NCBI RefSeq assembly: GCF_001457635.1
Contig: NZ_LN831051.1
Location: 186,001 to 250,000, forward strand
Source of the DNA: Streptococcus pneumoniae
GTDB taxonomy: Bacteria > Bacillota > Bacilli > Lactobacillales > Streptococcaceae
Direction: 5' to 3'
Length of the DNA stretch: 64,000 nt
The notes under the pieces were generated by a model, which worked only from the letters and a program-made list of their open reading frames with translations, had not been told where the DNA came from and made no database searches. The translations under genes were made by a program, and so were the position numbers. Positions 28,638 through 40,500 of this stretch are shown piece by piece. The first letter of the stretch is position 1, and each line of letters starts with the position of its first letter.

Positions 28638-28916
28638 TTAAAATAAATCACTGTGACTGCCTGTCCTCAGCAAATTTAAAATCAATTCCGACTTGTCTAC
28701 TTTATAAACCAAAAGCCAATCTGGCTGGGTATGGCATTCACGAACTCCTTGAAAATGCTTGGATGCCGTCAATGAATGATCACGATATCTGGCAGGATGT
28801 TCTTTTTCTTGAACCAGAAAATTCAAAACTTCTTCTAATAATTCTGCCTTCAAACCACGCTTCATAGCCAACTTAAAATCTTTTTTAAACTGTTTATGAT
28901 AACGAATCTTAAGCAC
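28638..28916 (-). CDS. yafQ: YafQ-type mRNA interferase toxin
   Basis: 92 residues of the RelE/ParE fold. Residues matching the E. coli YafQ catalytic set are His47, His62, Asp66 and His88 (RDHSL, ECHTQPDW, TGSHSDLF), so it looks active. YafQ cleaves mRNA on the translating ribosome. The start overlaps the end of the antitoxin gene by eight bases. Confidence 0.92.
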   Translation of the reverse strand: MLKIRYHKQFKKDFKLAMKRGLKAELLEEVLNFLVQEKEHPARYRDHSLTASKHFQGVRECHTQPDWLLVYKVDKSELILNLLRTGSHSDLF

Positions 28917-29172
28917 GTAAGTCCTCCATCAAATCTGAGACTGATTCAAAAGACTGGCTCATATTACGATTTTGGTCTAAATCCGTTAACGCTTGGAGCA
29001 ACTTCCGATTTTCGTCTAGTCTAACATCAAAAGGTAATCCCTGATATTGAATTGCCTGACGAAGGAAAATATTAATAGCTGTTGTCATATCCATTCCCAG
29101 ATTACTAAACACCTGTTGGGCCTGCTCCTTAACCTCACTATCCAGACGGATGCTTATACTCATCTTTGACAT
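28909..29172 (-). CDS. dinJ: RelB/DinJ-family antitoxin
   Basis: 87 residues. The N-terminal ribbon-helix-helix (MSKMSISIRLDSEVKEQAQQ) binds the operator; the C-terminal part wraps the toxin. GAGGGTGA precedes the ATG. Together with yafQ it forms a type II toxin-antitoxin operon that should repress itself. Confidence 0.92.
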   Translation of the reverse strand: MSKMSISIRLDSEVKEQAQQVFSNLGMDMTTAINIFLRQAIQYQGLPFDVRLDENRKLLQALTDLDQNRNMSQSFESVSDLMEDLRA

Positions 29173-29196
29173 ACTCTCACCCTCTTTCCATAGACT

Positions 29197-29225
29197 ATTT
29201 TAACAAAAAAGAAAGCTAATGTAAA
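29197..29225 (-). promoter_or_regulatory. dinJ-yafQ promoter
   Basis: TTTACA (29220-29225), 17 bases, TAAAAT (29197-29202). The -35 lies inside the polC terminator stem, so the two signals overlap. Confidence 0.6.
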
Positions 29226-29247
29226 TCTATTGGATATACGTTAGCCT
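29205..29247 (-). terminator. Terminator of polC
   Basis: AGGCTAACGTA pairs with TACATTAGCTT (one G-T pair), followed by CTTTTTTG on the minus strand. Confidence 0.8.
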
Positions 29248-29273
29248 CTTTTAATAGATTATTAAGCAATTTT

Positions 29274-32200
29274 TTAAAACAACTCATCAAACAAACTCAA
29301 CTGGTTATCCTCTGGCATATTTCCAAGAATACCCATCTCATCCATCTTTTCAACCAAGGTTGATGAGAGTCCACCACGCTTGCGTAGTTCTGTTTTAGAG
29401 AGGAATTCTCCCTCTTCACGCGCCCGCACCAGTTGCTTGGCAACGTTCTCTCCCAGACCATCCATTGCTACAAATGGTGGGATAAGGGTATCCCCGTCGA
29501 TGAGGAACTCTGTCGCCTGACTACGGTAGAGATCTAATTTACCAAACTTGAAACCTCGTTCCCACATCTCATTGACAATCTCAAGAGTTGTATAGAGATC
29601 GATTTCCACATTAGAGGCTTCATTGTTCTTCCGTTTTTCAGAGATTTCTTCCATTCTGCGCTTGATGACCTCCAAGCCCGCACCCATGGTCTTGATATCA
29701 AAAGCCTTAGCACGAATGGAGAAGTAAGCACAGTAGTAATAAATAGGATGGTGAACCTTGAAGTAAGCTACACGCAAGGCCATCATAACGTAGGCTGCCG
29801 CATGGGCCTTAGGGAACATGTACTTAATTTTCCCACAGGATTCGATATACCACTCTGGCACCTTATTAGCCTTCATGGCTTCGATATAGTCATTTCTCTC
29901 CTCTTCTGAAATCTTTAGCCACAAACCCTTACGTACCCGTTCCATAATGGTAAAGGCCATCTTAGGTTCCAGACCCGCATGCATGAGGTAAACCATGATG
30001 TCGTCCCGACAACCGATAACAGTCGATAGGTCCGCTATTCCTTGCTTAATCAGATCCTGAGCATTCCCCAACCAAACGTCAGTACCGTGTGACAGACCAG
30101 ACAGCTGAAGCAATTCCGCAAAGGTTGTCGGATGGGTTTCGTCTACCATTCCACGTACGAAATTTGTTCCAAACTCTGGAATCCCCAACATACCCGTAGG
30201 CGTTCCAATTTGTTCAGGTGTTACCCCTAGCACATCAGTCCCAGAAAAGAGTGCCATAACGCCTTCGTCATCCATAGGAATTTCATTAGGGTCAATACCA
30301 GACAAATCCTGAAGTTTTCGAATCATGGTCGGATCATCATGTCCCAGTACATCGAGTTTGAGGACGTTCTCATCGATATCGTGGAAGTTAAAGTGAGTGG
30401 TCTGCCATTCAGCCGTGACATCATCTGCTGGATACTGGACAGGCGTAAAATCGTAGACATCCATGTAGTTCGGAATAACAACGATTCCCCCCGGGTGTTG
30501 GCCTGTTGTCCGCTTGACACCCGCCGCTCCTTGAGCGAGGCGTTCCACCTCTGCATCACGATAAAACTTGCCATAATCTCGCTCGTAACCCTTGACAAAT
30601 CCATAGGCAGTCTTGGCAGCTACCGTACCAACCGTTCCCGCACGGAAGGCATATTCTTCACCAAAGATATCACGCACATCCAAGTGGGCGCTAGGCTGAT
30701 CTTCTCCCGAGAAGTTCAAGTCAATATCAGGAACCTTATCCCCATCAAAACCAAGGAAGGTCTCAAACGGAATATCCTGTCCGTTTTTACTGAGTTTGTG
30801 ACCACAGTTTGGACAGTCCTTATGGGGCATATCAAATCCTGAACCGTACGAACCATCTGTGATAAACTCACTGTACTGACACTGACCACAGACATAGTGA
30901 GGAGAGAGAGGATTGACCTCCGTAATCCCAATCATGGTCGCAACGAAACTAGATCCGACAGACCCACGAGAACCAACCAAATAACCCCGTTCATTAGAAC
31001 GTTGCACCAGCATCTGCGATGCCAGATAAATCACAGCAAATCCATTCCCCAGTATGGATGTTAATTCTTTTTCAATCCGCAAATCAACAATATCTGGCAG
31101 CGGATTTCCATAAATCTCAAAAGCTTTCTTATAGGTCAACTCAGCAACTGTTTCTTCAGCCTTGTCGATGAAAGGCGTATACAAGTCACCCTTAACGACT
31201 TCAACGGGTTCAAATATTTCTGCCAAGGCATTGGTGTTTTCAATAACCAGTTTACGAGCCAGTTCCTCTCCCAAAAAGGCAAATTCATCCAACATCTCAT
31301 TAGTCGTTCGAAAATGAGCCTTTGGAAGTGGTGCTGGTTGGGCATGTTCACCATGACCGATAGTTCGATTAATCATCGCACCCTGTCCCAAACTACGGAC
31401 GATAATTTCACGATAAATCTCTTCTTCCGGTTCGATATAGTGAACATTTCCCGTAGCCAGAACAGGCTTGCCAAGGCGGTCTCCAACCTCTATCAAACTC
31501 TTGATAATGGTCTGGAGTTCCTCCATATCCTTGACCTGCTCTTTGGCAATCAAGGGTGCATAGATAGCCGGTGGCATGACCTCGATAAAATCATAATACT
31601 TGGCCACCTCAACCGCCGCATCCACACCTTGAGAAACGACCACGTCAAAAACTTCACCCTCTGAACAGGCTGAACCTAAAATCAAGCCCTCTCGATGGGC
31701 ATCTAGAACCGTTCTCGGAATCCGTGGCACTCCTTCAAAATACTTGGTATTAGACAAGGAAACCAGCTTAAAGATATTTTTTAGACCTACCTGATTCTTG
31801 ACATAGATGGTCGCATGCTTGATCCGAGCTTTTTTGTAAGAATCTGGACTGATTAGATCAATGTTGAGTCTAGCTAAATCGGTCACACCATGTTTTTCTG
31901 CTACCTCTTTGATAAAGATGAAAAGCAGACGACCAGTCGCTTCCGCATCGTAGTTGGCCATGTGGTGATGTTCCAAGGCCACACCAAAACGCTTGGTCAA
32001 AGGCCCCAAACCATGGCGTTTATACTCAGGATAGAGGTTTCTAGCAAACTCCAGCGTATCAATAACTGGCTGACTAATCTTTGGAAGATCATGCCGCTCA
32101 TAATTAGCATTCATAAAGCCAACGTCAAAGGTAGCATTGTGGGCAACTAGGACCGTATCCTTGCAAAATTCTTGGAATTCTTGCAAAACTTGTTCTAGTG

Positions 32201-33665
32201 GTTTGGCATTTTTGACATGATCATCTGTAATTCCAGTTAACTCTGTAGTAAAAGCTGACAAGGGATGCCCAGGATTGATAAATTCATCAAATTCAGCAAT
32301 AACATTCCCCTTGTACATCTTAGAGGCCGCAACCTGAATCAAGTCATTATAGATAGCTGAAAGTCCCGTCGTTTCCACGTCAAAGACCACGTAGGTTGCT
32401 TCTGATAAGTCCATCTCCACTTCGTTATAGACGATAGGGACACGGTCCTCCACGATATTGGCTTCCATCCCATAGATCAGCTGGATTCCCGCTTTCTTAG
32501 CCGCCTTATAGCCATGTGGAAAGGACTGGACATTCCCATGGTCTGTGATAGCAACCGCCTTGTGTCCCCACTTAGCAGCTGTTGCAACAATCTCTTCGAC
32601 CTCTGGCAAAGCATCCATAGTCGACATGTTAGTATGAGCATGAAACTCAACCCGACGCTCACCTTCTGGCATCAAATCCTTCCGCTCATAGTGAACAACT
32701 TCCTGCAGATCCTGTACGTTCATAGTCAAATCGCGTGTGAAGTTATTCATCTCCACATTCCCTCGAACTCGGAGCCAAGAATTCTTCTTGATGAGGTCAA
32801 ACTTCTGGGCCTCTTCCTCGTTTTTAACCCACTTTTGCATAGAAAAACTTGAAGTATAGTCCGTCATTTTAAAGTTGATTAAAACACGACCTGTTCTAGT
32901 CACTTTTTGCTCCACATCAAAAACAACCCCTTCAAATACCAGACGATTTTCCTCTGTCGTCACTTCGATCATAGGAGTAATCTCCGCCTTATCCAGTTTG
33001 GGTTTAGCTGCAGCTTTTTTCGCTTGAAAATCAAAGACTGGTTTCTCTTCCACTGGAGGAGGTGCCATCTGCTCCAGTTGTTCCATAGCACGGAGCGCTT
33101 CCTCATTGGCAGCTTGAACAATCTGCTCATTTTCAGCATGAAAGGCCTCTTCCTGCTCTTGGGTCAGGACATCATTCTTCTCGACTTGACAGTTAAAAGT
33201 TTGAAAACCAAACTTTTCAAGTTGTTTGGCTAAATTAGGAAGATGATTCTTCTTAAAATGTTCCTTATCAATCGCTTCAGATCCTTCAATAAATAGCTGA
33301 TTACCCTCAGCACGAACTTGCAAATTTTGATAAAGGGACTTAAAACCTTGACTAGCACATGGACCTTCAGAGAAAGCCTCCCTATAGTAGGACTGCAAGA
33401 GCTGATTTGAAAATTCTTGAGACCGAGCCTTAATTTCAAAAACAGCTTTATTGCCTGTCTTAGAAAATTCTTCGCTCAAACCTTTCTTTAATTCTAAAAA
33501 GATTTCAATCGGTAAAATATTAGAAAATACGAAATGAAACTCCCATACCTTACTAATTTTATGAACCACAACTCGCTCAATATTGGCCTGTGCTAAAGCA
33601 GGAGCCTGTCTCATTTCAGCAGGCATCCCCAATTGATTCATCAAAATTTCAAAACTATTTGACAT
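29274..33665 (-). CDS. polC: DNA polymerase III PolC (Gram-positive replicative polymerase)
   Basis: 1463 residues, full length. Order: N-terminal region (1-230), OB fold (about 235-330), PHP domain starting EFHAHTNMS near 338, an inserted DEDDh proofreading exonuclease with [11 protein letters not shown] near 425, then the rest of PHP and the polymerase core with the catalytic [12 protein letters not shown] near 978. It copies the chromosome together with DnaE and the sliding clamp. GAGGAAA precedes the ATG. Monocistronic, between fusA and the toxin-antitoxin pair. Confidence 0.99.
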   Translation of the reverse strand: MSNSFEILMNQLGMPAEMRQAPALAQANIERVVVHKISKVWEFHFVFSNILPIEIFLELKKGLSEEFSKTGNKAVFEIKARSQEFSNQLLQSYYREAFSEGPCASQGFKSLYQNLQVRAEGNQLFIEGSEAIDKEHFKKNHLPNLAKQLEKFGFQTFNCQVEKNDVLTQEQEEAFHAENEQIVQAANEEALRAMEQLEQMAPPPVEEKPVFDFQAKKAAAKPKLDKAEITPMIEVTTEENRLVFEGVVFDVEQKVTRTGRVLINFKMTDYTSSFSMQKWVKNEEEAQKFDLIKKNSWLRVRGNVEMNNFTRDLTMNVQDLQEVVHYERKDLMPEGERRVEFHAHTNMSTMDALPEVEEIVATAAKWGHKAVAITDHGNVQSFPHGYKAAKKAGIQLIYGMEANIVEDRVPIVYNEVEMDLSEATYVVFDVETTGLSAIYNDLIQVAASKMYKGNVIAEFDEFINPGHPLSAFTTELTGITDDHVKNAKPLEQVLQEFQEFCKDTVLVAHNATFDVGFMNANYERHDLPKISQPVIDTLEFARNLYPEYKRHGLGPLTKRFGVALEHHHMANYDAEATGRLLFIFIKEVAEKHGVTDLARLNIDLISPDSYKKARIKHATIYVKNQVGLKNIFKLVSLSNTKYFEGVPRIPRTVLDAHREGLILGSACSEGEVFDVVVSQGVDAAVEVAKYYDFIEVMPPAIYAPLIAKEQVKDMEELQTIIKSLIEVGDRLGKPVLATGNVHYIEPEEEIYREIIVRSLGQGAMINRTIGHGEHAQPAPLPKAHFRTTNEMLDEFAFLGEELARKLVIENTNALAEIFEPVEVVKGDLYTPFIDKAEETVAELTYKKAFEIYGNPLPDIVDLRIEKELTSILGNGFAVIYLASQMLVQRSNERGYLVGSRGSVGSSFVATMIGITEVNPLSPHYVCGQCQYSEFITDGSYGSGFDMPHKDCPNCGHKLSKNGQDIPFETFLGFDGDKVPDIDLNFSGEDQPSAHLDVRDIFGEEYAFRAGTVGTVAAKTAYGFVKGYERDYGKFYRDAEVERLAQGAAGVKRTTGQHPGGIVVIPNYMDVYDFTPVQYPADDVTAEWQTTHFNFHDIDENVLKLDVLGHDDPTMIRKLQDLSGIDPNEIPMDDEGVMALFSGTDVLGVTPEQIGTPTGMLGIPEFGTNFVRGMVDETHPTTFAELLQLSGLSHGTDVWLGNAQDLIKQGIADLSTVIGCRDDIMVYLMHAGLEPKMAFTIMERVRKGLWLKISEEERNDYIEAMKANKVPEWYIESCGKIKYMFPKAHAAAYVMMALRVAYFKVHHPIYYYCAYFSIRAKAFDIKTMGAGLEVIKRRMEEISEKRKNNEASNVEIDLYTTLEIVNEMWERGFKFGKLDLYRSQATEFLIDGDTLIPPFVAMDGLGENVAKQLVRAREEGEFLSKTELRKRGGLSSTLVEKMDEMGILGNMPEDNQLSLFDELF

Positions 33666-33721
33666 TCATTTTCCTCACATTATTCTTCTACTATTTTACC
33701 ATATTTAGAGGTATTTTCTAA

Positions 33722-33754
33722 AGACAAAAGGAAGCCACTAAGTGACTTCCTTCT
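33722..33754 (-). terminator. Terminator of fusA
   Basis: AAGGAAGTCAC / GTGGCTTCCTT stem and T-rich tail on the minus strand, shortly after the fusA stop. Confidence 0.85.
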
Positions 33755-33768
33755 AGAGTGAGGACGGA

Positions 33769-35850
33769 TTAGTCTTCACCTTTATTTTTCTTAATAATTT
33801 CTTCTTGTACTGACTTAGGTACATCTTCGTAGTGGTCAAATACCATCATGAATGTACCACGTCCTTGAGATGCAGAACGAAGAACTGTTGCGTAACCGAA
33901 CATTTCAGCAAGTGGAACGTAAGCACGAACGATTTGGCTGTTACCGTGTGCTTCCATACCATCTACACGTCCACGACGAGCAGTTACGTGACCCATAACA
34001 TCACCAAGGTTTTCTTCTGGAACAGTGATTGTTACAAGCATCATTGGTTCAAGGATAGCTGGTTGTGCTGATTTAGCAGCTTCTTTAAGGGAAAGTGAAG
34101 CCGCAATCTTGAAGGCAGTTTCAGATGAGTCGACATCGTGATATGAACCATCATAAAGCTTAGCTTTAACGTCAACCATTGGGTAACCTGCAAGAACACC
34201 GTTAGCCATAGATTCTACCAAACCTTTTTCAACCGCTGGGATAAATTCACGAGGAACCACACCACCGACGATTGCGTTTTCGAATTCGAATCCTTTACCT
34301 TCTTCGTTTGGAGTAAATTCAATCCACACATCACCGAATTGACCTTTACCACCAGACTGACGTTTGAAGAATCCACGTGCTTGAGTAGAAGCGCGGAATG
34401 TTTCACGGTAAGATACTTGAGGCGCACCTACGTTCGCTTCAACTTTGAACTCACGACGCATACGATCAACAAGGACGTCAAGGTGAAGTTCACCCATACC
34501 TGAGATAACTGTTTCACCAGTTTCAACGTTTGTTTCAACGCGGAATGTTGGATCTTCTTCAGCCAATTTTTGAAGGGCGATACCCATCTTGTCTTGGTCA
34601 GCTTTAGATTTTGGCTCAACCATCAATTGGATAACTGGTTCTGGAACGTTGATTGACTCAAGGATGATTTTAGATTTTTCATCTGTCAATGAGTCACCAG
34701 TTGTAGTATCTTTCAAACCAACGGCAGCAGCGATATCACCTGAGTAAACAGTGTCGATTTCTTGACGGCTGTTAGCGTGCATTTGAAGGATACGTCCGAT
34801 ACGTTCACGTTTACCTTTAGAAGTATTCAATACGTATGAACCTGATTGAAGAACACCTGAGTAAACACGGAAGAATGTCAAACGACCTACGAATGGGTCA
34901 GTCATGATCTTGAAGGCAAGAGCTGCAAATGGCTCTTCGTCAGATGCTGGACGAGTTTCTTCAGCGTCTGTATCTGGGTTAATACCTTTGATTGCTGGGA
35001 TGTCAAGTGGACTTGGAAGGTAGTCGATAACCGCATCAAGCATCAATTGAACACCTTTGTTTTTGAAGGCTGAACCACATAATACTGGGAAGAATTCAAC
35101 GTTGATAGTCGCTTTACGGATACCAGCTTTCAATTCTTCGTTAGTGATTTCTTCACCTTCGAGGTATTTCATCATCAATTCTTCGTCAGTTTCAGCAACT
35201 GCTTCAATCAATTTTTCACGGTATTCTTGAGCTTGGTCAAGGTATTCAGCTGGGATGTCTTCTTCAAGGATATCCGTACCAAGGTCGTTAGTATAGATTT
35301 CAGCTTTCATCTTGATCAAGTCAATGATACCACGGAAGTCATCTTCAGAACCGATTGGCAATTGGATTGGGTGTGCATTTGCTTGAAGACGATCGTGAAG
35401 TGTGCTTACAGAGTAAAGGAAGTCAGCACCGATTTTGTCCATTTTGTTGGCAAATACGATACGTGGAACTCCGTACTCAGTTGCTTGACGCCAAACTGTT
35501 TCAGTTTGAGGTTCAACACCTGATTGTGAGTCAAGAACGGTAACCGCACCATCCAATACACGAAGAGAACGTTGTACTTCGATTGTGAAGTCCACGTGTC
35601 CTGGTGTGTCGATGATGTTTACGCGGTGGTTGTTCCATTGAGCTGTTGTCGCAGCAGATGTGATCGTGATACCACGTTCTTGCTCTTGCTCCATCCAGTC
35701 CATTTGTGACGCACCTTCGTGAGTTTCACCGATTTTGTGGATTTTACCAGTGTAGTAAAGAATACGCTCAGTAGTTGTTGTTTTACCGGCATCGACGTGA
35801 GCCATGATACCGATATTACGAGTTTTTTCAAGTGAAAATTCGCGTGCCAT
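33769..35850 (-). CDS. fusA: Elongation factor G
   Basis: 693 residues. GTPase motifs: G1 [16 protein letters not shown]2/switch [13 protein letters not shown]3 DTPGHVDF, G4 NKMDK. Domains II-V follow. It drives tRNA-mRNA translocation and, with RRF, ribosome recycling. It lies downstream of rpsL-rpsG but is separated by a long spacer, a terminator and its own promoter. Confidence 0.99.
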   Translation of the reverse strand: MAREFSLEKTRNIGIMAHVDAGKTTTTERILYYTGKIHKIGETHEGASQMDWMEQEQERGITITSAATTAQWNNHRVNIIDTPGHVDFTIEVQRSLRVLDGAVTVLDSQSGVEPQTETVWRQATEYGVPRIVFANKMDKIGADFLYSVSTLHDRLQANAHPIQLPIGSEDDFRGIIDLIKMKAEIYTNDLGTDILEEDIPAEYLDQAQEYREKLIEAVAETDEELMMKYLEGEEITNEELKAGIRKATINVEFFPVLCGSAFKNKGVQLMLDAVIDYLPSPLDIPAIKGINPDTDAEETRPASDEEPFAALAFKIMTDPFVGRLTFFRVYSGVLQSGSYVLNTSKGKRERIGRILQMHANSRQEIDTVYSGDIAAAVGLKDTTTGDSLTDEKSKIILESINVPEPVIQLMVEPKSKADQDKMGIALQKLAEEDPTFRVETNVETGETVISGMGELHLDVLVDRMRREFKVEANVGAPQVSYRETFRASTQARGFFKRQSGGKGQFGDVWIEFTPNEEGKGFEFENAIVGGVVPREFIPAVEKGLVESMANGVLAGYPMVDVKAKLYDGSYHDVDSSETAFKIAASLSLKEAAKSAQPAILEPMMLVTITVPEENLGDVMGHVTARRGRVDGMEAHGNSQIVRAYVPLAEMFGYATVLRSASQGRGTFMMVFDHYEDVPKSVQEEIIKKNKGED

Positions 35851-35888
35851 GAGGTTTGTTTCTCCTATTTATTTTTGATTTCTATTCT

Positions 35889-35897
35889 ATTATAACA
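35889..35897 (-). promoter_or_regulatory. fusA promoter (extended -10)
   Basis: TGTTATAAT, just after the T-run of the preceding terminator; AGGAG lies close to the ATG. Confidence 0.7.
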
Positions 35898-35904
35898 CGA
35901 TTTT

Positions 35905-35935
35905 AATAAAAACGGATAGGCAGGACCTACCCGTT
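35905..35935 (-). terminator. Terminator between rpsG and fusA
   Basis: AACGGGTAGG / CCTATCCGTT stem followed by five T on the minus strand; ends the rpsL-rpsG message. Confidence 0.85.
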
Positions 35936-36060
35936 CTCAATGTTTTCATGCTATTGTTGGTTTCAACTTACGAGATGGTAAGCTGAGTTATAGCTAATAC
36001 TAATCGATTTAGCTAATTTGAACCCGGGCTAAAGTTAGTTAGCCGATGTGAGCTGGAACG

Positions 36061-36136
36061 GGATGCTGCGTGAAAAAGATAAAACTCCTTGTATTCGTTG
36101 AATACTGCGTCAGTTTCCTATTTTCACCTTGCATCC
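36061..36136. other. Structured element A in the rpsG-fusA spacer
   Basis: GGATGC/GCATCC closes a long hairpin, followed by a TGAAAA/TTTTCA stem, an internal loop, and an inner GTATTC/GAATAC hairpin (91-105 of this hundred). Its unpaired bases (AAGAT.AA.CTC.TT and TGC.TC..TT.CCTATTTTC) recur in element B. Strand of action is unknown; if RNA, the minus strand follows rpsG transcription. Confidence 0.6.
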
Positions 36137-36179
36137 TTACCGTGCCTAGCATCATGATTTAGTTGAGCTCAAGCTAAAA

Positions 36180-36249
36180 GTCTGGAGAAAAAGATGAATC
36201 TCATTGGTTGCAACCGCAACCTGCTTCGATTCCCTATTTTCTCTGGGAC
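36180..36249. other. Structured element B in the rpsG-fusA spacer
   Basis: Same architecture as element A: an AGAAAA/TTTTCT stem, the same internal-loop bases, and an inner perfect hairpin GGTTGC/GCAACC (36206-36221). Stems differ in sequence from A but still pair. It lies 26 bases beyond the rpsG stop codon. Confidence 0.6.
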
Positions 36250-36274
36250 TTTCTTAACGCTTTCGCATCCTATC

Positions 36275-36745
36275 TTACCAACGGAAGTGTGCGAATGCAC
36301 GGTTAGCTTCAGCCATACGGTGAGTATCTTCACGTTTCTTAACAGCTGCACCAGTGTTGTTAGCAGCATCCAAGATTTCTTTTGCAAGACGGTCTTGCAT
36401 TGTGTGTTCACCACGAAGACGAGCGATTGTTACCAACCAACGAAGTCCAAGTGTTGTACGACGTTCTGGACGAACTTCAACTGGGACTTGGTAGTTAGAA
36501 CCACCAACACGACGTGCACGTACTTCAAGTACAGGCATGATGTTTTCCATAGCTGTTTCAAATACTTCAAGTGCATCGTTGCCAGTAGCTTCTTTGATTT
36601 GCTCAAAAGCACCGTAAACGATTGAAGCAGCAGTACCACGTTTACCATCAAGCATAACGCGGTTGATAAGACGAGTAACTAGTTGTGAATTGTATAGCGG
36701 ATCTGGCAATACGTCACGTTTTGGAGCTCTATTTTTACGACTCAT
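36275..36745 (-). CDS. rpsG: 30S ribosomal protein S7
   Basis: 156 residues, full length ([20 protein letters not shown]...). It nucleates assembly of the 30S head by binding 16S rRNA. It follows rpsL by 19 bases. Confidence 0.99.
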
Positions 36746-36764
36746 TTCTCTTTATCCCCTTTCC

Positions 36765-37178
36765 TTATGCTTTTGGACGTTTAGTACCGTATTTAGAACG
36801 GCCTTGTTTACGATCGTTAACACCTGCAGTATCAAGTGCACCACGGACGATATGGTAACGTACCCCTGGAAGGTCTTTTACACGTCCACCGCGAAGAAGC
36901 ACCACGCTGTGCTCTTGCAAGTTGTGTCCGATACCTGGGATGTAGGCAGTAACTTCGATAAGGTTGCTCAAACGTACACGAGCGAATTTACGAAGGGCTG
37001 AGTTAGGTTTTTTAGGTGTCATTGTTCCAACACGAGTTGCAACACCACGTTTTTGTGGTGAAGAAACGTTTGTTTGAACTTTTTTATGACTATTGTAACC
37101 AACGTTCAAAGCTGGTGATTTAGATTTTTCTACTTTTGATTTACGCGGTTTGCGAACCAATTGGTTAATTGTAGGCAT
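36765..37178 (-). CDS. rpsL: 30S ribosomal protein S12
   Basis: 137 residues. Lys56 and Lys57 (TPKKPNS) and Lys101 (GGRVKDLPG) are the wild-type residues at positions where streptomycin-resistance changes usually occur, so I infer a susceptible allele. S12 helps monitor codon-anticodon pairing at the A site. Confidence 0.99.
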   Translation of the reverse strand: MPTINQLVRKPRKSKVEKSKSPALNVGYNSHKKVQTNVSSPQKRGVATRVGTMTPKKPNSALRKFARVRLSNLIEVTAYIPGIGHNLQEHSVVLLRGGRVKDLPGVRYHIVRGALDTAGVNDRKQGRSKYGTKRPKA

Positions 37179-37207
37179 CTACATTCTCCTGTGTTTTTTT
37201 ATTTTTG

Positions 37208-37235
37208 GTGATGATACACTTGGTGACAGATATCA
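37208..37235 (-). promoter_or_regulatory. Hairpin in the rpsL leader
   Basis: GATGATA / TATCATC, a perfect 7-bp stem about 30 bases before the rpsL start. The leader is about 130 bases long, so translational feedback is possible but not shown. Confidence 0.4.
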
Positions 37236-37314
37236 TCTGTGTGTACTTTTGCAACATTTGTCAGCACGTCCCTGTACACTCTTGAGAGACCAAAAGTAAA
37301 AAGTACCGTCTATT

Positions 37315-37344
37315 ATTGTAACAAAATTTTCCCTTGCTTGTCAA
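37315..37344 (-). promoter_or_regulatory. rpsL-rpsG promoter
   Basis: TTGACA (37339-37344), 18 bases, TACAAT (37315-37320). Bases 37345-37520 upstream hold no gene. Confidence 0.8.
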
Positions 37345-37524
37345 GATATTTTTCATTTTTATTGGTAATGTTAGAGATCAATTTCTGAATAAAAATAGCT
37401 GGGAACACATCATCTTCCTAATAATACGGCTTGGCTTATGTGACATTTTTATCTCCGTCATTTATACTGATATATAAAATAGTACAGAAAACTTCTCAAA
37501 AGTAGGAATTTTTTTCACAAATCA

Positions 37525-37563
37525 AAGAAAACGCTTGCATATTGTTTTACTACATGCTATACT
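37525..37563 (+). promoter_or_regulatory. pulA promoter overlapped by cre
   Basis: TTGCAT (37535-37540), 17 bases, TATACT (37558-37563) with an upstream TG. AAGAAAACGCTTGCA (37525-37539), one mismatch from the cre consensus, covers the -35, so CcpA should repress pullulanase on preferred sugars. Confidence 0.8.
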
Positions 37564-37594
37564 GATATAGAAATTTATTGATTGGAGAATCATT

Positions 37595-40500
37595 ATGAGA
37601 AAAACACCATCTCACACTGAGAAAAAAATGGTCTACAGCATCCGTTCCCTCAAAAATGGAACTGGTTCTGTCCTTATCGGCGCAAGCCTTGTCTTGCTTG
37701 CCATGGCTACACCAACTATCTCATCCGACGAAAGTACACCAACCACTAACGAACCCAACAACAGAAATACAACCACCCTTGCCCAACCTCTTACTGATAC
37801 AGCAGCTGGCTCTGGTAAGAACGAAAGTGATATTTCTTCACCTAGAAATGCAAACGCTTCCCTAGAGAAAACAGAAGAAAAACCTGCAACAGAGCCAACT
37901 ACTTCTACTAGTCCAGTAACAACTGAAACTAAGGCAGAAGAGCCCATCGAAGATAACTACTTCCGTATCCATGTCAAAAAACTTCCTGAAGAAAACAAGG
38001 ATGCTCAAGGACTATGGACTTGGGACGATGTTGAAAAACCATCTGAAAACTGGCCAAACGGAGCTTTGTCCTTCAAGGATGCCAAGAAAGATGACTACGG
38101 CTATTACCTAGATGTCAAATTAAAGGGAGAACAAGCCAAGAAAATTAGCTTCCTCATCAACAATACAGCTGGAAAAAATCTAACCGGCGATAAATCTGTA
38201 GAAAAACTAGTTCCAAAAATGAACGAGGCTTGGTTAGACCAAGATTACAAGGTTTTCTCTTACGAGCCACAGCCTGCAGGAACTGTTCGCGTCAACTACT
38301 ACCGCACAGATGGCAACTATGACAAGAAATCTCTCTGGTACTGGGGAGATGTAAAAAATCCAAGTAGCGCTCAATGGCCTGACGGAACAGACTTTACGGC
38401 TACAGGCAAATATGGCCGCTATATCGACATTCCTCTTAATGAAGCCGCAAGAGAATTTGGATTTTTATTACTAGATGAGAGCAAACAAGGAGACGACGTG
38501 AAAATCCGTAAAGAAAATTATAAGTTCACAGATTTGAAAAATCATAGCCAAATTTTCCTAAAAGACGATGATGAATCGATTTACACAAATCCATACTATG
38601 TCCATGATATCCGTATGACAGGAGCCCAACACGTAGGCACTTCTAGCATTGAAAGTAGCTTTTCAACACTTGTCGGTGCTAAAAAAGAAGATATCCTCAA
38701 ACACTCCAACATCACTAATCACCTAGGAAACAAGGTAACTATTACCGATGTTGCAATCGATGAAGCTGGTAAGAAAGTGACCTACAGCGGAGATTTCTCT
38801 GACACAAAACATCCTTATACTGTTAGCTACAATTCCGACCAATTCACTACCAAAACAAGCTGGCGCCTGAAAGATGAGACATACAGCTATGATGGCAAAC
38901 TGGGAGCTGACCTAAAAGAAGAAGGAAAACAAGTTGATTTGACCCTTTGGTCACCAAGTGCTGATAAGGTTTCTGTTGTTGTCTACGACAAGAATGACCC
39001 TGACAAAGTAGTTGGAACTGTCGCTCTCGAAAAAGGGGAAAGAGGAACTTGGAAACAAACTCTAGACAGCACAAACAAACTCGGAATCACAGATTTCACT
39101 GGCTACTATTATCAATACCAAATCGAGCGTCAAGGTAAAACTGTTCTTGCACTCGATCCTTACGCTAAATCTCTTGCTGCTTGGAATAGCGACGATGCCA
39201 AGATTGACGATGCCCATAAAGTGGCTAAAGCCGCCTTTGTAGATCCAGCTAAACTCGGACCTCAAGACTTGACTTATGGTAAGATTCACAATTTCAAGAC
39301 TCGTGAAGACGCCGTTATCTACGAAGCTCATGTGCGTGACTTCACTTCAGATCCTGCCATTGCAAAAGACTTGACCAAACCATTTGGGACTTTTGAAGCC
39401 TTCATTGAAAAACTAGACTATCTCAAAGACTTGGGTGTAACCCATATCCAGCTCCTTCCAGTCTTGTCTTACTACTTTGTCAATGAATTGAAAAACCATG
39501 AACGCTTGTCTGACTATGCTTCAAGCAACAGCAACTACAACTGGGGATATGACCCTCAAAACTACTTCTCCTTGACTGGTATGTACTCAAGCAATCCTAA
39601 GAATCCAGAAAAACGAATCGCAGAATTTAAAAACCTCATCAACGAAATCCACAAACGTGGTATGGGAGCTATCCTAGATGTCGTTTATAACCACACAGCC
39701 AAAGTCGATATCTTTGAAGACCTAGAGCCAAACTACTACCACTTTATGGATGCCGATGGCACACCTCGAACTAGCTTTGGTGGTGGACGCTTGGGGACAA
39801 CCCACCATATGACCAAACGCCTCCTAGTTGACTCTATCAAATACCTAGTTGATACCTACAAAGTGGATGGATTCCGTTTCGATATGATGGGAGACCATGA
39901 CGCCGCTTCTATCGAAGAAGCTTACAAGGCTGCACGCGCCCTCAATCCAAATCTAATCATGTTAGGCGAAGGTTGGAGAACCTATGCCGGTGATGAAAAC
40001 ATGCCTACTAAAGCTGCTGACCAAGATTGGATGAAACATACCGATACTGTCGCTGTCTTTTCAGATGACATCCGTAACAACCTCAAATCTGGTTATCCAA
40101 ACGAAGGTCAACCTGCCTTTATCACAGGTGGCAAGCGTGATGTTAACACTATCTTTAAAAATCTCATTGCTCAGCCAACTAACTTTGAAGCTGACAGCCC
40201 TGGAGATGTCATCCAATACATCGCAGCCCATGATAACTTGACCCTCTTTGACATCATTGCCCAGTCTATCAAAAAAGACCCAAGCAAGGCTGAGAACTAT
40301 GCTGAAATCCACCGTCGTTTGAGACTTGGAAATCTCATGGTCTTGACAGCTCAAGGAACTCCGTTTATCCACTCTGGCCAGGAATATGGACGTACCAAAC
40401 AATTCCGTGACCCAGCCTACAGAACTCCTGTAGCAGAGGATAAGGTTCCAAACAAATCTCACTTGTTGCGTGATAAGGACGGCAACCCATTTGACTATCC

